Origin: VXMO01 sp965205915 | Lineage (GTDB): Bacteria > Chloroflexota > Dehalococcoidia > UBA6926 | Direction of reading: 5' to 3' | Length of the DNA stretch: 64,000 nucleotides | Assembly (NCBI GenBank): GCA_965205915.1 | Contig: OZ242191.1 | Span: forward strand, 1,426,001-1,490,000 | Part shown: piece by piece, positions 44,644-52,963 of the stretch | How the letters are laid out: the number at the start of each line of letters is the position of its first letter | Numbering within the stretch: the stretch's first letter is position 1 | The notes under the pieces: generated by a model | What the model saw: the letters and a program-made list of their open reading frames with translations, nothing else | Told to the model about the DNA's origin: nothing | The model's database searches: none | Translations under genes and position numbers: made by a program

Positions 44644-45114
44644 CTAAGGCTCTCTCAACTGAGGGAAGTAGAGGGCCGCGTTCTCATCCTGTTCGAGCGC
44701 CGCGAGATAGAGTTGTAGGTCATCAGTCACTAGCGGACGGTCAGGGTTGATGACCGTCAACAGCGCTGCATCGGTGAGTCCGAGCCCGATGAATTCCTCC
44801 CTGAGCGAGGCTTCCGCGCTGGGCACAACAATCTCGATAGTCGTTTCTATCGCCCGATGAAACTCCTCAAGCAATTCCCGTCTCTGAGGCTCTCCGTGTT
44901 GTGCGACGAGGTTGCTCGCTTCTGTAAGTGTGTTCGGTGTTGCAAATACCACTCCCGTTTGGGCCAAAAGGGCTGCAAGGATATCGAAATCGTCAGGAGT
45001 GAAGGAGCTTAGCCTCCTGTGGCGCCCAATCAACTGCCTGTCCAAAGAGCCCACAACCATCAAAACGAGCAGGTTGGAATCAATGAAGACGCCGCGACGC
45101 TGCCCGGAGTTCAA
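44644..45114 (-). CDS. PIN-domain protein
   Basis: 156 residues. PIN-like acidic positions: 'RGVFIDSNLLVLMVVG', 'TPNTLTEASNLVAQHG', 'GLGLTDAALLTVIN' and 'RPLVTDDLQLYLAAL'. It starts at TTG 45114, overlapping the stop of the 97-residue gene by two bases in TTGA, so the two are coupled. PIN domains are Mg-dependent RNases, often toxins; the upstream protein is then a candidate antitoxin, though not of a known type. Located between two portal-tail copies. Confidence 0.82.
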   Translation of the reverse strand: MNSGQRRGVFIDSNLLVLMVVGSLDRQLIGRHRRLSSFTPDDFDILAALLAQTGVVFATPNTLTEASNLVAQHGEPQRRELLEEFHRAIETTIEIVVPSAEASLREEFIGLGLTDAALLTVINPDRPLVTDDLQLYLAALEQDENAALYFPQLREP

Positions 45115-45404
45115 CTGATTGTTTCAGGAAGGGCGCGGTCCGTCACAGCCACAATCTGGCTGGTATCGTCATCGATCATGACCATCTTGTACGTTCTTGG
45201 CGAACGTGACTTGAAGAGTTGATTGACCAGAGGAGCGTCCTGCTCCCATGGGCGGGCAAATCCGATGGTGATCTTCCAACGCTTGGCATCCGGGTCGTGG
45301 ACAACCTCTTCCAACCCGACGTTGACTATTCCCTCGTCCTCGAAGAGTTCTTGAATCTGATTCTTGGCGATTTCCACCGCCCTCTTGACGTACAGATTTG
45401 CCAT
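45111..45404 (-). CDS. Uncharacterised 97-residue protein, possible antitoxin to the PIN protein
   Basis: ATG 45404 with GGAGAAGGAAG upstream. The sequence is alpha/beta: a helix 'YVKRAVEIAKNQIQELFEDE' followed by strands 'RWKITIGFARPW' and 'YKMVMIDDDTSQIVAVTD'. I do not recognise the family. Its overlap with the PIN gene suggests a two-gene module, in which this would be the antitoxin or a regulatory subunit, but no DNA-binding motif is visible. Confidence 0.75.
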   Translation of the reverse strand: MANLYVKRAVEIAKNQIQELFEDEGIVNVGLEEVVHDPDAKRWKITIGFARPWEQDAPLVNQLFKSRSPRTYKMVMIDDDTSQIVAVTDRALPETIS

Positions 45405-45499
45405 ACTTCCTTCTCCTACAGACAACATTGTACCGTCAGTTCGCAGCACAGGATGGGAGTCTAATCCTTTTCGGTGTCGGTAAAAGAGGCGGCAGCATC

Positions 45500-45558
45500 C
45501 CCGGCTGTCAGCGCCAGTTCTGCCTCCGCGTCCGGGATGCCGAAGCGGGACATGGCGG
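45500..45558 (-). repeat. Portal 3'-tail copy
   Basis: The minus strand encodes 'TAMSRFGIPDAEAELALTAG', matching the end of the portal protein 'TAMARFGVQDPDAELALIGG'. It lies between the PIN pair and the PaREP1-like gene, 480 bases downstream of the true portal end. Confidence 0.75.
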
Positions 45559-45583
45559 TGCTTTATCGCCGTATACTGTCTGC

Positions 45584-45970
45584 ATGATGAATGGATACGG
45601 TAGAACATACGTTCAACAGGGACGGGCCTATCTCACGCAGGCCTATGAGGAGCTTGCGCGCGGGGATCTCTCACAGGCGGCGGAGAAAGGCTGGGGCGCA
45701 GCGGCGCAGCTGGTGAAGGCCGCCGCCGATGAGCGCGGCCTGCCGCACGATAGCCACGGCCTGCTCTTTCGCGCCGTTGGCGTTTTGAGCGAGGAGGAGG
45801 ACGGCGACGTTATTCGCCGGGGGTTTGACGTCGCGAGTGGACTCCATGTCAATTACTATGAGGGAGGCGCAGCGGCGGTAAACATCCGCGCAAGCCTGCA
45901 GGACGTCGAAGCGCTTGTGGAGAAAATCGAAAGCATGCTTAACGGACGCAGCGGGACTCCAGTTTCTTAG
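45584..45970 (+). CDS. PaREP1-like (HEPN-type) protein, copy 2
   Basis: 128 residues. 'YVQQGRAYLTQAYEELARGD', 'LSQAAEKGWGAAAQLVKAAA' and 'HDSHGLLFRAVGVLSEEED' are close to copy 1 at 37410; overall the two are full-length paralogues. All-helical and soluble. Two ATG codons in tandem (45584, 45587) are possible starts. It lies antiparallel to the prophage genes, between two copies of the portal 3' end, so it is best read as inserted cargo. Confidence 0.75.
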   Translation: MMNGYGRTYVQQGRAYLTQAYEELARGDLSQAAEKGWGAAAQLVKAAADERGLPHDSHGLLFRAVGVLSEEEDGDVIRRGFDVASGLHVNYYEGGAAAVNIRASLQDVEALVEKIESMLNGRSGTPVS

Positions 45971-46037
45971 CGTCCTCCTAACAATTTCAGAGCAGACACG
46001 GCGCGCTTAATCAACACCTCGGCGACATGTGGCGCGC

Positions 46038-47375
46038 CTACTTGCCCTCCCCCCCAATCAGCGCCAACTCCGCGTCCGGGTCTTGGACGCCGAATCTTGC
46101 CATCGCCGTTCGCTTGGAGCGGAGGCCGCTGCGGACGAGTTCGATCTCCTGTCGAGCGATCTGCGCCTGATCCTGTGGCAGGATCGCGCCCCACTCGATG
46201 GCCGTGCGATAGGGGGCGAGTCGCTCTCCGGTTTTCTGCTCGTGGATTCGCAGGGCGATCTCATTGCGCTTTCTGTACGCCGCCGCGCGGATGAGCCTCT
46301 TTCGTCGCAGCTTGTGGAGCAGGGGATGTAGCTCCATCTCCAACGCGACCCCGGACAGCCCCTGCCGATTGTCGCCAAATGCGATGCGTGGCGTCTCCGA
46401 GAGGTCATGCAACGTGCGGTAGATCGCGTTCACGTAGTCGATATGCAGTTGAACGCCGCCGCCTTGCAGCAGGTCCAGCAGGTAGGCTTTCGCGCGATCC
46501 GGCAACTCCCACACCGCGCCCGGCTGAATGGCGATGTCCTGCGACTGATCGACGTTCTCCAAGACGGCGATGGGGTTGCCGGAGAGTTCAAGGATCGTCG
46601 AAAGCTGCGATAGGGCGCGGTTGAGTTCGCGTATTGGCTCCACCATCGCCGGAATATCGGACACGCCCCAGAACTGCTTGGGCGCGCGGATGTTGGGATA
46701 GACGACGAACGGAATCAGCCCGTATGGGTTGGCCTCGTCGCGCACGAGTATGTCGCCCGCATAGAGCTGGAAGCGCTTCTCGCCCCAAACCTCCGTGACG
46801 GTGACGCGCGCCTGGGAGCCTCCGCGCGCCGGCGGCCTGATTCCGTGCAGTTCACGCGCCTCATCAGTGTCCAGGGAGTACCGGGAGGCGACGCGGCGTA
46901 TGCGATTGACGTCATCACCCACCCACCAGCAATGCAGCCCCTGAACGTCCGGCGCGGTGATGCGGATGCCGCCGCGCTCATCGTCCCACGTGATCTTGTA
47001 CGCGCCATCGCCCATAACGGCGGTATCGATCTCTGTATCGAAATCGAGTTGGTCAAGGGAGTTGGTCTCGGCGATGTCCGCGAGCAAACCCTCCGCCCGC
47101 CGCGCCCGCTCCTGCTCCCCCGGCGACGCATCGGCGGGCGGCACGGTGGAGCGGATATCGGCCATCAGGTAGGACGTGACCTTTTCCACGGCGGCCTTGG
47201 CATAGTTGAAAGTGAGACGGCGCTCCCGACCCCGCGCCCGGCCCGGCCAGTGCTCGCCGTCATAGAAAGCCAAGTTGCGACGATAGCGCTCGCGCCTTTC
47301 CGCGTCCCGCTTGTCCAGCGAGGACGGAACGAACGCCCCGCTACCCTGTGACTGCCCGCTCTGCGTTGTCGTCAT
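46038..47375 (-). CDS. Phage portal protein
   Basis: 445 residues. 'ERYRRNLAFYDGEHWPG', 'LTFNYAKAAVEKVTSYLMAD', 'PIRELNRALSQLSTILELSG' and 'LSETPRIAFGDNRQGLSGVA' fit the SPP1 gp6-like portal family. The portal ring is the DNA entry gate of the capsid and docks the terminase. The gene overlaps the regulator upstream by four bases (ATGA). Expected downstream genes (protease, scaffold, capsid) are missing; PaREP1 and PIN genes follow instead. Its last ~60 bases recur twice downstream. Confidence 0.9.
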   Translation of the reverse strand: MTTTQSGQSQGSGAFVPSSLDKRDAERRERYRRNLAFYDGEHWPGRARGRERRLTFNYAKAAVEKVTSYLMADIRSTVPPADASPGEQERARRAEGLLADIAETNSLDQLDFDTEIDTAVMGDGAYKITWDDERGGIRITAPDVQGLHCWWVGDDVNRIRRVASRYSLDTDEARELHGIRPPARGGSQARVTVTEVWGEKRFQLYAGDILVRDEANPYGLIPFVVYPNIRAPKQFWGVSDIPAMVEPIRELNRALSQLSTILELSGNPIAVLENVDQSQDIAIQPGAVWELPDRAKAYLLDLLQGGGVQLHIDYVNAIYRTLHDLSETPRIAFGDNRQGLSGVALEMELHPLLHKLRRKRLIRAAAYRKRNEIALRIHEQKTGERLAPYRTAIEWGAILPQDQAQIARQEIELVRSGLRSKRTAMARFGVQDPDAELALIGGEGK

Positions 47376-47776
47376 GGCGTTTCCTCTCTCCTCTTCCCGG
47401 TATCAGGCTCGATATGCGTCCGTGCTGACTTCAGTGCGCGAAAAATGGTGCGCGGCCCAACGCTGAATTGCGCGGCGATGGCCGCGATGGTCAGTCCCTC
47501 CTTGACTCGCGCCTCGACGATAGCCTTGTCGCGCATGAGGAGTTTCTGCCGGCTGGAAACGGGCGGCTCATCGTACCGGCAGCGCGGGTAGGGGCACTCA
47601 AGCGAGCGCGTGCAATCATCCCCGCAGCCGCGATCGATGTAGAGAGTGTCCTCCGGGAGGTGATCCCCCCGGCCCGCTCCGCTCCGCTGTGTGAGTGGTA
47701 TCTCCAGCCGGTCAACGCTGTTCAGCTTGCGGGGAACGGGGGGCGGCGCGATACGTTGCGGCGAGTCTATTGTCAT
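47372..47776 (-). CDS. Helix-turn-helix protein with a Cys cluster
   Basis: 134 residues. The N-terminal half has a possible metal site 'RGCGDDCTRSLECPYPRC' with four Cys. The C-terminal half is a helix-turn-helix, 'AIVEARVKEGLTIAAIAAQF' then 'SVGPRTIFRALKSAR', like those of small terminases and resolvase-type regulators. Set between terminase and portal genes and coupled to the portal gene by an ATGA overlap, it may be the small terminase or a regulator. Confidence 0.75.
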   Translation of the reverse strand: MTIDSPQRIAPPPVPRKLNSVDRLEIPLTQRSGAGRGDHLPEDTLYIDRGCGDDCTRSLECPYPRCRYDEPPVSSRQKLLMRDKAIVEARVKEGLTIAAIAAQFSVGPRTIFRALKSARTHIEPDTGKRREETP

Positions 47777-47816
47777 GCCGGGACCTCCTGCGTGGGATTG
47801 AAATAGACGGGATTAC

Positions 47817-49280
47817 CTAGACCAGGACGCTTGCCTCCGGAGGATGACGGCCGATCGCCCGTCTCGGCCCGCCCTCGTCCGCGCTCGCGTGGGCAAGTAG
47901 AGCAAGCGAGATCAGGAAATCATCGTGTCCCTCCCGCTCCGGCACGTAGAAGTTCATCGTGCGATTGGCGTTGTGCTCCGCCTGCGCGTGGCGCAACTGA
48001 TGGCGCATGGCAGTGGACTCCGGCGACTGATCATGAGAATAGAGGCGCAGGCGACCCGCATTGACGACTGCCAATAGTTCAAAGCCGAGTCGGGATTTTG
48101 ACTGCTGCGTGAAGACGACGGGCTGCACGGCCTGCCCCATGCGACGGTGGAGCGTGGCGGCCATCGGCTCGCCGATGCCGGTAGCGTCAACGGCCACGCG
48201 GCGCACGCGCCATATGTTCTTGAGCAGGTCCGTTAGTTGCTCCGTCAGCGCCCCGTGCGGCGCGCCCCGCCATCGATAGTGTTGGACGACACGAATCTGC
48301 GGATCGCCGCCATGCTCGGCGGCGACCACCTCGCCGATGGTGAGCACCGTCTCATCGCGCGCCACCGCGCCGGACGCGCCCCACTCCGGCTCGGAAATGG
48401 CCACCGGCGCGCCGGCGAGATCGAGACCGGCCACATACACGGCGCCGGGGCGTGGGGTGTCCTGCCGCGCGTGATCTCCCTGCAACTGCGCGAGCTGCCC
48501 GCCGTTGAACAGCCGTGTCGTCTCATCGAGTGGGAGCAGGGCGTACTGCGTTCGGAACAGGGGGTGCTCCTCGCCGAGCCGCTGACGCTCCGCCTCCACG
48601 TATGCCCCGTACGGCGGGTTGTGTTGGGCAACCTCCTGCCAGTCATAGCGAAAGTGTCGTTTCGCCGCGGTTGGATCGTAGGCGAGATCAGATAGTGCGC
48701 TCGGCGCGGAGGCCTTGACCTGTTCCAGCAGAGAATCACTGCGCCACGCCGTGCCATAGAGGACGGTCGTCGCGTTCTGCGCTGCCGCCATCGGGCGAAA
48801 ATCGCGGTTGAACTTGTCCGGCGAGACATCCTGCGCCTCATCGATCTCCAGGAGCAGGTCCGCCGTCTGCCCGACGACATTGGAGGTCGGGTGGGCGCTG
48901 AGATACGTCGCGCGGCACCGACCGACATGCAGGATGTTGCCCTTTTCGAGGTGGGAGATGCTGCTCAGCCCGTTCTCATCAAGCCGCCGCATGATGCGTT
49001 GAATGGAGATCAGGGCCTGTGGCTGAAACGTCGGGGCGGCCTTGACGATTGATCCACCGCGCGGGGCATTACGCAGCAGCAACACCATCTGCAGATAGGC
49101 GGAGAGTTCATTCTTGCCGGCCTGCCGCGCCATCTCCACGGTGAATGTCAGCCCGCGCCGGTTGAAGACCGAGTCCAGCACGGCCCGCGCCACCTCCGCC
49201 TGATACGGACGCAGACGGATGACAGGCGAGGGCGCGGCGCGGCGGGCCGGTATGGTTCGCGCCTCGGTGACGGCGTTCAT
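47817..49280 (-). CDS. Phage terminase large subunit
   Basis: 487 residues. The ATPase domain has 'RLRPYQAEVARAVLDSVF', a Walker A-like 'EMARQAGKNELSAYLQ' and Walker B 'LLLEIDEAQDVSPDKF'. The C-terminal RNase H-like nuclease has 'VAGLDLAGAPVAI', 'VAVDATGIGEPM' and 'GHDDFLISLALLAHA'. It packages phage DNA into the prohead. Key residues look intact. It lies 37 bases upstream of the HTH gene in the same direction. Confidence 0.93.
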   Translation of the reverse strand: MNAVTEARTIPARRAAPSPVIRLRPYQAEVARAVLDSVFNRRGLTFTVEMARQAGKNELSAYLQMVLLLRNAPRGGSIVKAAPTFQPQALISIQRIMRRLDENGLSSISHLEKGNILHVGRCRATYLSAHPTSNVVGQTADLLLEIDEAQDVSPDKFNRDFRPMAAAQNATTVLYGTAWRSDSLLEQVKASAPSALSDLAYDPTAAKRHFRYDWQEVAQHNPPYGAYVEAERQRLGEEHPLFRTQYALLPLDETTRLFNGGQLAQLQGDHARQDTPRPGAVYVAGLDLAGAPVAISEPEWGASGAVARDETVLTIGEVVAAEHGGDPQIRVVQHYRWRGAPHGALTEQLTDLLKNIWRVRRVAVDATGIGEPMAATLHRRMGQAVQPVVFTQQSKSRLGFELLAVVNAGRLRLYSHDQSPESTAMRHQLRHAQAEHNANRTMNFYVPEREGHDDFLISLALLAHASADEGGPRRAIGRHPPEASVLV

Positions 49281-49282
49281 GG

Positions 49283-49618
49283 TCAGATCCCCGCCACGCG
49301 CAGGATGGCCTGCAGTGCCACCGTCCCCACAATCAGCAGGAACAGATCGTTGATGCGCCCTCTCAAGTCTTGCAGTTGCTGCTCAAGCGCCTGCATCTGC
49401 TGACGCAGCAGCGCCTCAAACGCCGTGCTCGGCTCCGTGTCCAGCGTCGGGCGGACATCGGAGGGAGTGGTGGGGGTGGGAACCGATGGCGCGGCGGTGT
49501 GATTCCTGACGACGCGACCCAGCAGACCGCGCAGGGCGTCACGCAATTCCTCCGTTCGATGATGCGCCATTTCTCGCAGCCTCCTCAGCGTGGGTTCCAA
49601 TGCGTTCTTTGCGGTCAT
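49283..49618 (-). CDS. Small prophage membrane protein with coiled coil
   Basis: 111 residues. A charged helical N-terminus (PTLRRLREMAHHRTEELRD), a Thr/Pro linker, a Gln/Leu coiled coil (LRQQMQALEQQLQDLRGRI) and a C-terminal hydrophobic helix (LFLLIVGTVALQAIL). One membrane pass is likely. Separated by two bases from terminase and overlapping the upstream gene in ATGA. Function unknown; a spanin- or holin-accessory role is only a guess. Confidence 0.65.
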   Translation of the reverse strand: MTAKNALEPTLRRLREMAHHRTEELRDALRGLLGRVVRNHTAAPSVPTPTTPSDVRPTLDTEPSTAFEALLRQQMQALEQQLQDLRGRINDLFLLIVGTVALQAILRVAGI

Positions 49619-49986
49619 GGTTCGACCCCCTCGTTTGGATCGGGGAAAATCTGCTCGCTGAGCCCGCGCAGGGTGCCGACAAGGTTGTCGAAGAGGTCCT
49701 GCCCCGCCTTGTCCCCAAGCCGGTGCCGTGCGGCAAGCGTGCGGGAGAGCGTGGCGATGCCTTTCATGAACATGGCGACGTCGTCCGGGCGCTCCTCCAG
49801 CGTTGTGAGGATCTTGGTGCGCAGGACGGCGATCTCCTGGTCGAGCCCATCGACGTTTGTGGCGCGTTTCAGATACTCCGCCTCAGCCTCGGACAACGCC
49901 CGCTCGTAGAAGTTGGTCTTTGCCTTGCCGCGGGGCGGCGTAACGCGATTGAGCGTTTGGCTTCCCTTTGCTTTCTGCTTTGTCAT
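49615..49986 (-). CDS. Small prophage protein, possibly small terminase-like
   Basis: 123 residues, basic N-terminus (MTKQKAKGSQTLNRVTPPRG) and a helical remainder with 'FYERALSEAEAEYLKRATNV' and 'VAMFMKGIATLSRTLAARHR'. Position directly upstream of the large terminase, separated only by one small gene, would suit a small terminase, but no HTH is evident. Overlaps both neighbours by four bases. Confidence 0.65.
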   Translation of the reverse strand: MTKQKAKGSQTLNRVTPPRGKAKTNFYERALSEAEAEYLKRATNVDGLDQEIAVLRTKILTTLEERPDDVAMFMKGIATLSRTLAARHRLGDKAGQDLFDNLVGTLRGLSEQIFPDPNEGVEP

Positions 49987-50177
49987 CGAGAAGAGGAATC
50001 CTTTCCGGCGTGTGACGGCGCTTCTGTCAGTTCGTCCAGCAGGACATCAAGGGTGTCCGGAGGCATCTCACTGATGGCCGTCGCTATGCCCCAGATGAGC
50101 GCGAGCGCGGAAAGTTCCGAAAGGCCGGGCGCTTGTGGGCGTCGAATGGCCTTGAGTGTTATCGGTTGTGTTGCCAT
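49983..50177 (-). CDS. Small prophage protein of unknown function
   Basis: 64 residues from ATG 50177, which follows GGAGGAG. It has a hydrophobic middle (LSELSALALIWGIATAI) and an acidic end (DVLLDELTEAPSHAG). Overlaps the next gene in ATGA. First of four tightly packed genes leading into the terminase. Confidence 0.6.
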   Translation of the reverse strand: MATQPITLKAIRRPQAPGLSELSALALIWGIATAISEMPPDTLDVLLDELTEAPSHAGKDSSSR

Positions 50178-50220
50178 GACATCTCCTCCCTGTTCGTTTG
50201 CGCTCTCCATGCCAAGGGGT

Positions 50221-50505
50221 TCAGCGTCGTCTGCGGTGACTGCGCGAGAGGATGATCCCGGCGAAAAACAGCGCTCCTGCGAGCGCCAACACCCCCGCCA
50301 GGAGCCAGCCGCGTGCCTCCTGCCAGTTCACGGGGTGGCTGCGAGGCAGGAGAACCAGCCCAATGAAGACGCTCTGCGCCGCCACGCCGATGGAGAGCAT
50401 GGACAGCGCCCATGCCCCGACGGTCGCTCGACGGTTGTTCCAACGCCGCGAGAGCAGGTAGCCTGCGTTGATGAGAGAGACGAGTGCCGTTAGCGAGTGC
50501 TCCAC
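50221..50505 (-). CDS. Small three-helix membrane protein, start of the prophage operon
   Basis: 94 residues with three hydrophobic stretches (LTALVSLINAGYLL, ALSMLSIGVAAQSVFIGLVL, GWLLAGVLALAGALFFAGII) and a basic C-terminus (SRSHRRRR). Size and topology are those of holins, but this cannot be proven. It is the first gene of the minus-strand prophage segment; 50506-50734 upstream holds only AT-rich sequence. Confidence 0.55.
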   Translation of the reverse strand: MEHSLTALVSLINAGYLLSRRWNNRRATVGAWALSMLSIGVAAQSVFIGLVLLPRSHPVNWQEARGWLLAGVLALAGALFFAGIILSRSHRRRR

Positions 50506-50734
50506 GGCGATGAGGATGAACCACGGCAGTGTCGTGCCTCCTGTGCTTTTTCTGCGTCTATATGCGTGGGGTCAGGGCGTGAGAATAGAATAAATGTTCT
50601 TGTTCGTCAATGAGGCATGTCACGCTAATCGGCCACGGGATGCGCGAGAACGCCGCCCAACTCTTGCCACTCAGATACACTGTTAAGGGCGCGCATGGCG
50701 CGTCTGTCTACTTTCAAACGGAGGCGGAGCCAGG

Positions 50735-51379
50735 GTGCAGGATCGATTTCCAAATAGAACACTCACGGGAGCGCTATTGGTCGTTGTGGCGGTGTTGATG
50801 CTCGTGGGCGGCGGTTGCACCGTCGCCGATAGCCTGATTCGTCAGCCGCTGCCGCCGTCCGAGACGCTGGCGCTGGAGGCGATTCTCCTTGAAGGTGGCG
50901 GAATGCTCCCCGGCACGCAGGTCGTTCGGATTGGCTGGAACCCGCCGGACGAAAACGCTAAGGCTGATCTCATCGTCATCGAGCGGTCAGTCAACGCGAA
51001 TGGACCCTGGGTAGAGATCGCTGCCAAGCTGCCTGCCACGGGTTATCACGAGGAAACGGCCACCTTTCGGCACGGCAGTTTCTATTACTTCCGCGCGTTC
51101 ATGACGCGTGGGAATGAGGAAACGGAGCCGGCCGAGCCGATATCAGTGCATATACCGGACGTGGGCGCCCTCCAGCGGACTGCGCCCGGCGTCGTCGTCC
51201 CGGCAAACAGCACGCCAACGCCGGCGCCCGGATCGGACGTGCCGCCAACGCCATTGCCAACACCGTCCGGGGATCAGTCAGCGCCCTTCATGGTTGTCCC
51301 CCCGACACCCACGCCCCTCGCGACCGCGACGCCGACGCCGTATCCGACTCGCGCACCCACACCAACACCAACGAGCTAG
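50735..51379 (+). CDS. Lipoprotein with fibronectin III-like domain and Thr/Pro tail
   Basis: 214 residues. The signal peptide ends in a lipobox (VGGGC). Residues about 50-130 form an FN3-like beta domain ('VVRIGWNPPDENAKADLIVI', 'YYFRAFMTRGNEETEPAEP'). The C-terminal 70 residues are Thr/Pro/Ala (NSTPTPAPGSDVPPTPLPTP), probably an extended cell-surface stalk. GTG start at 50735 with GGAGC upstream. Function unknown. Confidence 0.8.
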   Translation: MQDRFPNRTLTGALLVVVAVLMLVGGGCTVADSLIRQPLPPSETLALEAILLEGGGMLPGTQVVRIGWNPPDENAKADLIVIERSVNANGPWVEIAAKLPATGYHEETATFRHGSFYYFRAFMTRGNEETEPAEPISVHIPDVGALQRTAPGVVVPANSTPTPAPGSDVPPTPLPTPSGDQSAPFMVVPPTPTPLATATPTPYPTRAPTPTPTS

Positions 51380-51502
51380 CTGGGCATCGAGCCCTTTAAC
51401 ACTTGACGATGAACGTGGCCAATTCCTAGAATCTGAGCATCTTTCGCGCCCCGTTTTCCGCGTATCCGTGTTTGCGGCGGGCGGGGCATAGGTGGGAACT
51501 AT

Positions 51503-52186
51503 ATGCTGACGGATATCCCGGCCGTTGTCGTGGACAGACTGCCGCACTACTTGCGGACGCTGCGTCTCATGCTCGACGACGGGACCGAAGTCGTCAGTTC
51601 ACGGGAGCTTGGCGAGGCGCTGGGGACGACACCGGCGCAGATTCGTAAAGACCTCAGCTACTTTGGGCGCTTTGGCAAACAGGGCCGTGGCTATGACGTG
51701 TCGGCCCTGCTGAGCGACCTGACACGCATCCTGGGTCTGGAACGCTCATGGCCGGTTGTGCTCGTCGGTGTCGGCCGTCTCGGGCGCGCCATCATCACCT
51801 ATCCCGGCCTGACGCCGGAGGGTTTTCATGTGCGCGCGGCGTTTGACGCAGACCCGCGTATCGTCGGTAGCAACGTTGATACAGTGCCGGTTCGCCCGAC
51901 AAGCGAGATGGAGAGCTACATCCGCAGCGAGGGCATCGATATCGCCATCCTGGCGACCCCCGGCGATGTGGCGCAGGACGTCATCGACCGTCTGGTTGCA
52001 TGTGGCATCCGCGGCATCCTCAACTACGCGCCAATTACCCCCCATGTGCCGCAAGGTATCACCGTGCGGACGATAGACCCGGTTCAAGCCCTCCAGACCA
52101 TGACGTTCTACCTACGGGACTCAGAGGGAGAGGAAGAAGACCCCCCCAAACGCAAACGAGGCAGGCGAGGGAACTCGCGGCGCTAG
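51503..52186 (+). CDS. rex: Redox-sensing transcriptional repressor Rex
   Basis: 227 residues. N-terminal winged helix with 'PHYLRTLRLMLDDGTEVVSS' and 'TPAQIRKDLSYFGRFGKQGRG', then a Rossmann domain 'VVLVGVGRLGRAIITYPG' that binds NADH/NAD+. Rex releases its operators when NADH is high, controlling fermentation and respiration genes; the transhydrogenase and ATP synthase here would be plausible targets but no Rex operator was searched. The C-terminal tail is Lys/Arg-rich (PPKRKRGRRGNSRR). Confidence 0.95.
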   Translation: MLTDIPAVVVDRLPHYLRTLRLMLDDGTEVVSSRELGEALGTTPAQIRKDLSYFGRFGKQGRGYDVSALLSDLTRILGLERSWPVVLVGVGRLGRAIITYPGLTPEGFHVRAAFDADPRIVGSNVDTVPVRPTSEMESYIRSEGIDIAILATPGDVAQDVIDRLVACGIRGILNYAPITPHVPQGITVRTIDPVQALQTMTFYLRDSEGEEEDPPKRKRGRRGNSRR

Positions 52187-52199
52187 ACATCCGCCAACG

Positions 52200-52435
52200 G
52201 ACAAAATCCCCGCGTCTCCGCCCGCATCCGCCCCGCGTCCCCCCGCATCCCCCCGCGTCTCTCCCCGCGTCTCCCCCCGCATCCCCCCGCGTCCCCCCGC
52301 AACCCCCCGCGTCTCCCCCCGCATCCCCACCCGAATCCCCCGCGAAGGCGGGGGCCACCCCGCCCGCAGGGCGGCCGGAATCGTCATCCTTCGCGCTCCA
52401 CTCTGTCATTCCGAGCGTAGCGAGGAATCTCAAAA
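52200..52435. repeat. C-rich tandem repeats and dispersed palindromes
   Basis: Between rex and the next gene (52187-52487) lie many short degenerate repeats of 'CCCCGCGTCTCC' / 'CCCCGCATCC', then a hairpin CCCCGCGAAGGCGGGG (about 52343) and 'CATTCCGAGCGTAGCGAGGA' (about 52409). No gene is supported. Confidence 0.75.
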
Positions 52436-52487
52436 ACGCGCCGTTGACCGCCGATGCCCGAATGCGGCGGATCGATACAGCTGTGGC

Positions 52488-52868
52488 TCAGGAGATGGAC
52501 CAGTCTTCCCGTGTAACCTGGTAGCCCGTGTATTTGTCCGCAACCGGCGCGGCAATGTCGCGCGCCCGTCTCCCGTAACTCTCCGCCGATTCCTCGTACG
52601 AGCCAAGTGGGCTGGAGAGCCTGTCCCCGGCGAACATTCTCATAAGGAGGTAATCCACTTCCGGCGCCGCAGCGTCCCTCTTTGAACGGTATTCTTCCTG
52701 TGATACTCCATTGCTCCGGCCCGTTACGGCTAGCAAGAATAACCCGACCGCCTTGCGCGCCACCTCTTCAAGCTCGTCCTGGGACATCCGCATGGCGGAC
52801 TCGCTGTGCTCATACCAAATCTCCGGGATATTCTCCCGCGAGAAAGAGGATGCTCGATCATTGTCCAT
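52488..52868 (-). CDS. Hypothetical protein
   Basis: 126 residues, soluble, mostly helical. 'MRMSQDELEEVARKAVGLFL' and 'YESSAESYGRRARDIAAPVA'-like segments are seen (actual text EESAESYGRRARDIAAPVA). No family recognised. Composition fits a real gene. It may belong with the small genes upstream on the same strand, but is separated from them by a palindromic repeat at 52896. Confidence 0.5.
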   Translation of the reverse strand: MDNDRASSFSRENIPEIWYEHSESAMRMSQDELEEVARKAVGLFLLAVTGRSNGVSQEEYRSKRDAAAPEVDYLLMRMFAGDRLSSPLGSYEESAESYGRRARDIAAPVADKYTGYQVTREDWSIS

Positions 52869-52895
52869 ACAGCGTGGTCCCCCCTCAAAACCAAC

Positions 52896-52923
52896 GTAGG
52901 AGCGGCTCGTGAGCCACCCCTAC
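52896..52923. repeat. Palindromic repeat
   Basis: GTAGGAGCGGCTC and GAGCCACCCCTAC form 13-base arms with two mismatches around GT. A related GTAGGGGCGCC-type palindrome lies after atpC at 53771. Confidence 0.55.
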
Positions 52924-52963
52924 AGATGTTGTTCACGCCGCACACCGTCCGCGCGCCGACTGC

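Noticed and set aside
44395..50734. Attachment sites or an integrase for the prophage segment
   Set aside because: I found no integrase gene and no clear direct repeats at the outer borders; only portal-tail repeats were visible.
52200..52340. C-rich repeats that could suggest a CRISPR array
   Set aside because: Units are 10-14 bases, contiguous and degenerate, with no unique spacers and no cas genes nearby; it is low-complexity sequence.
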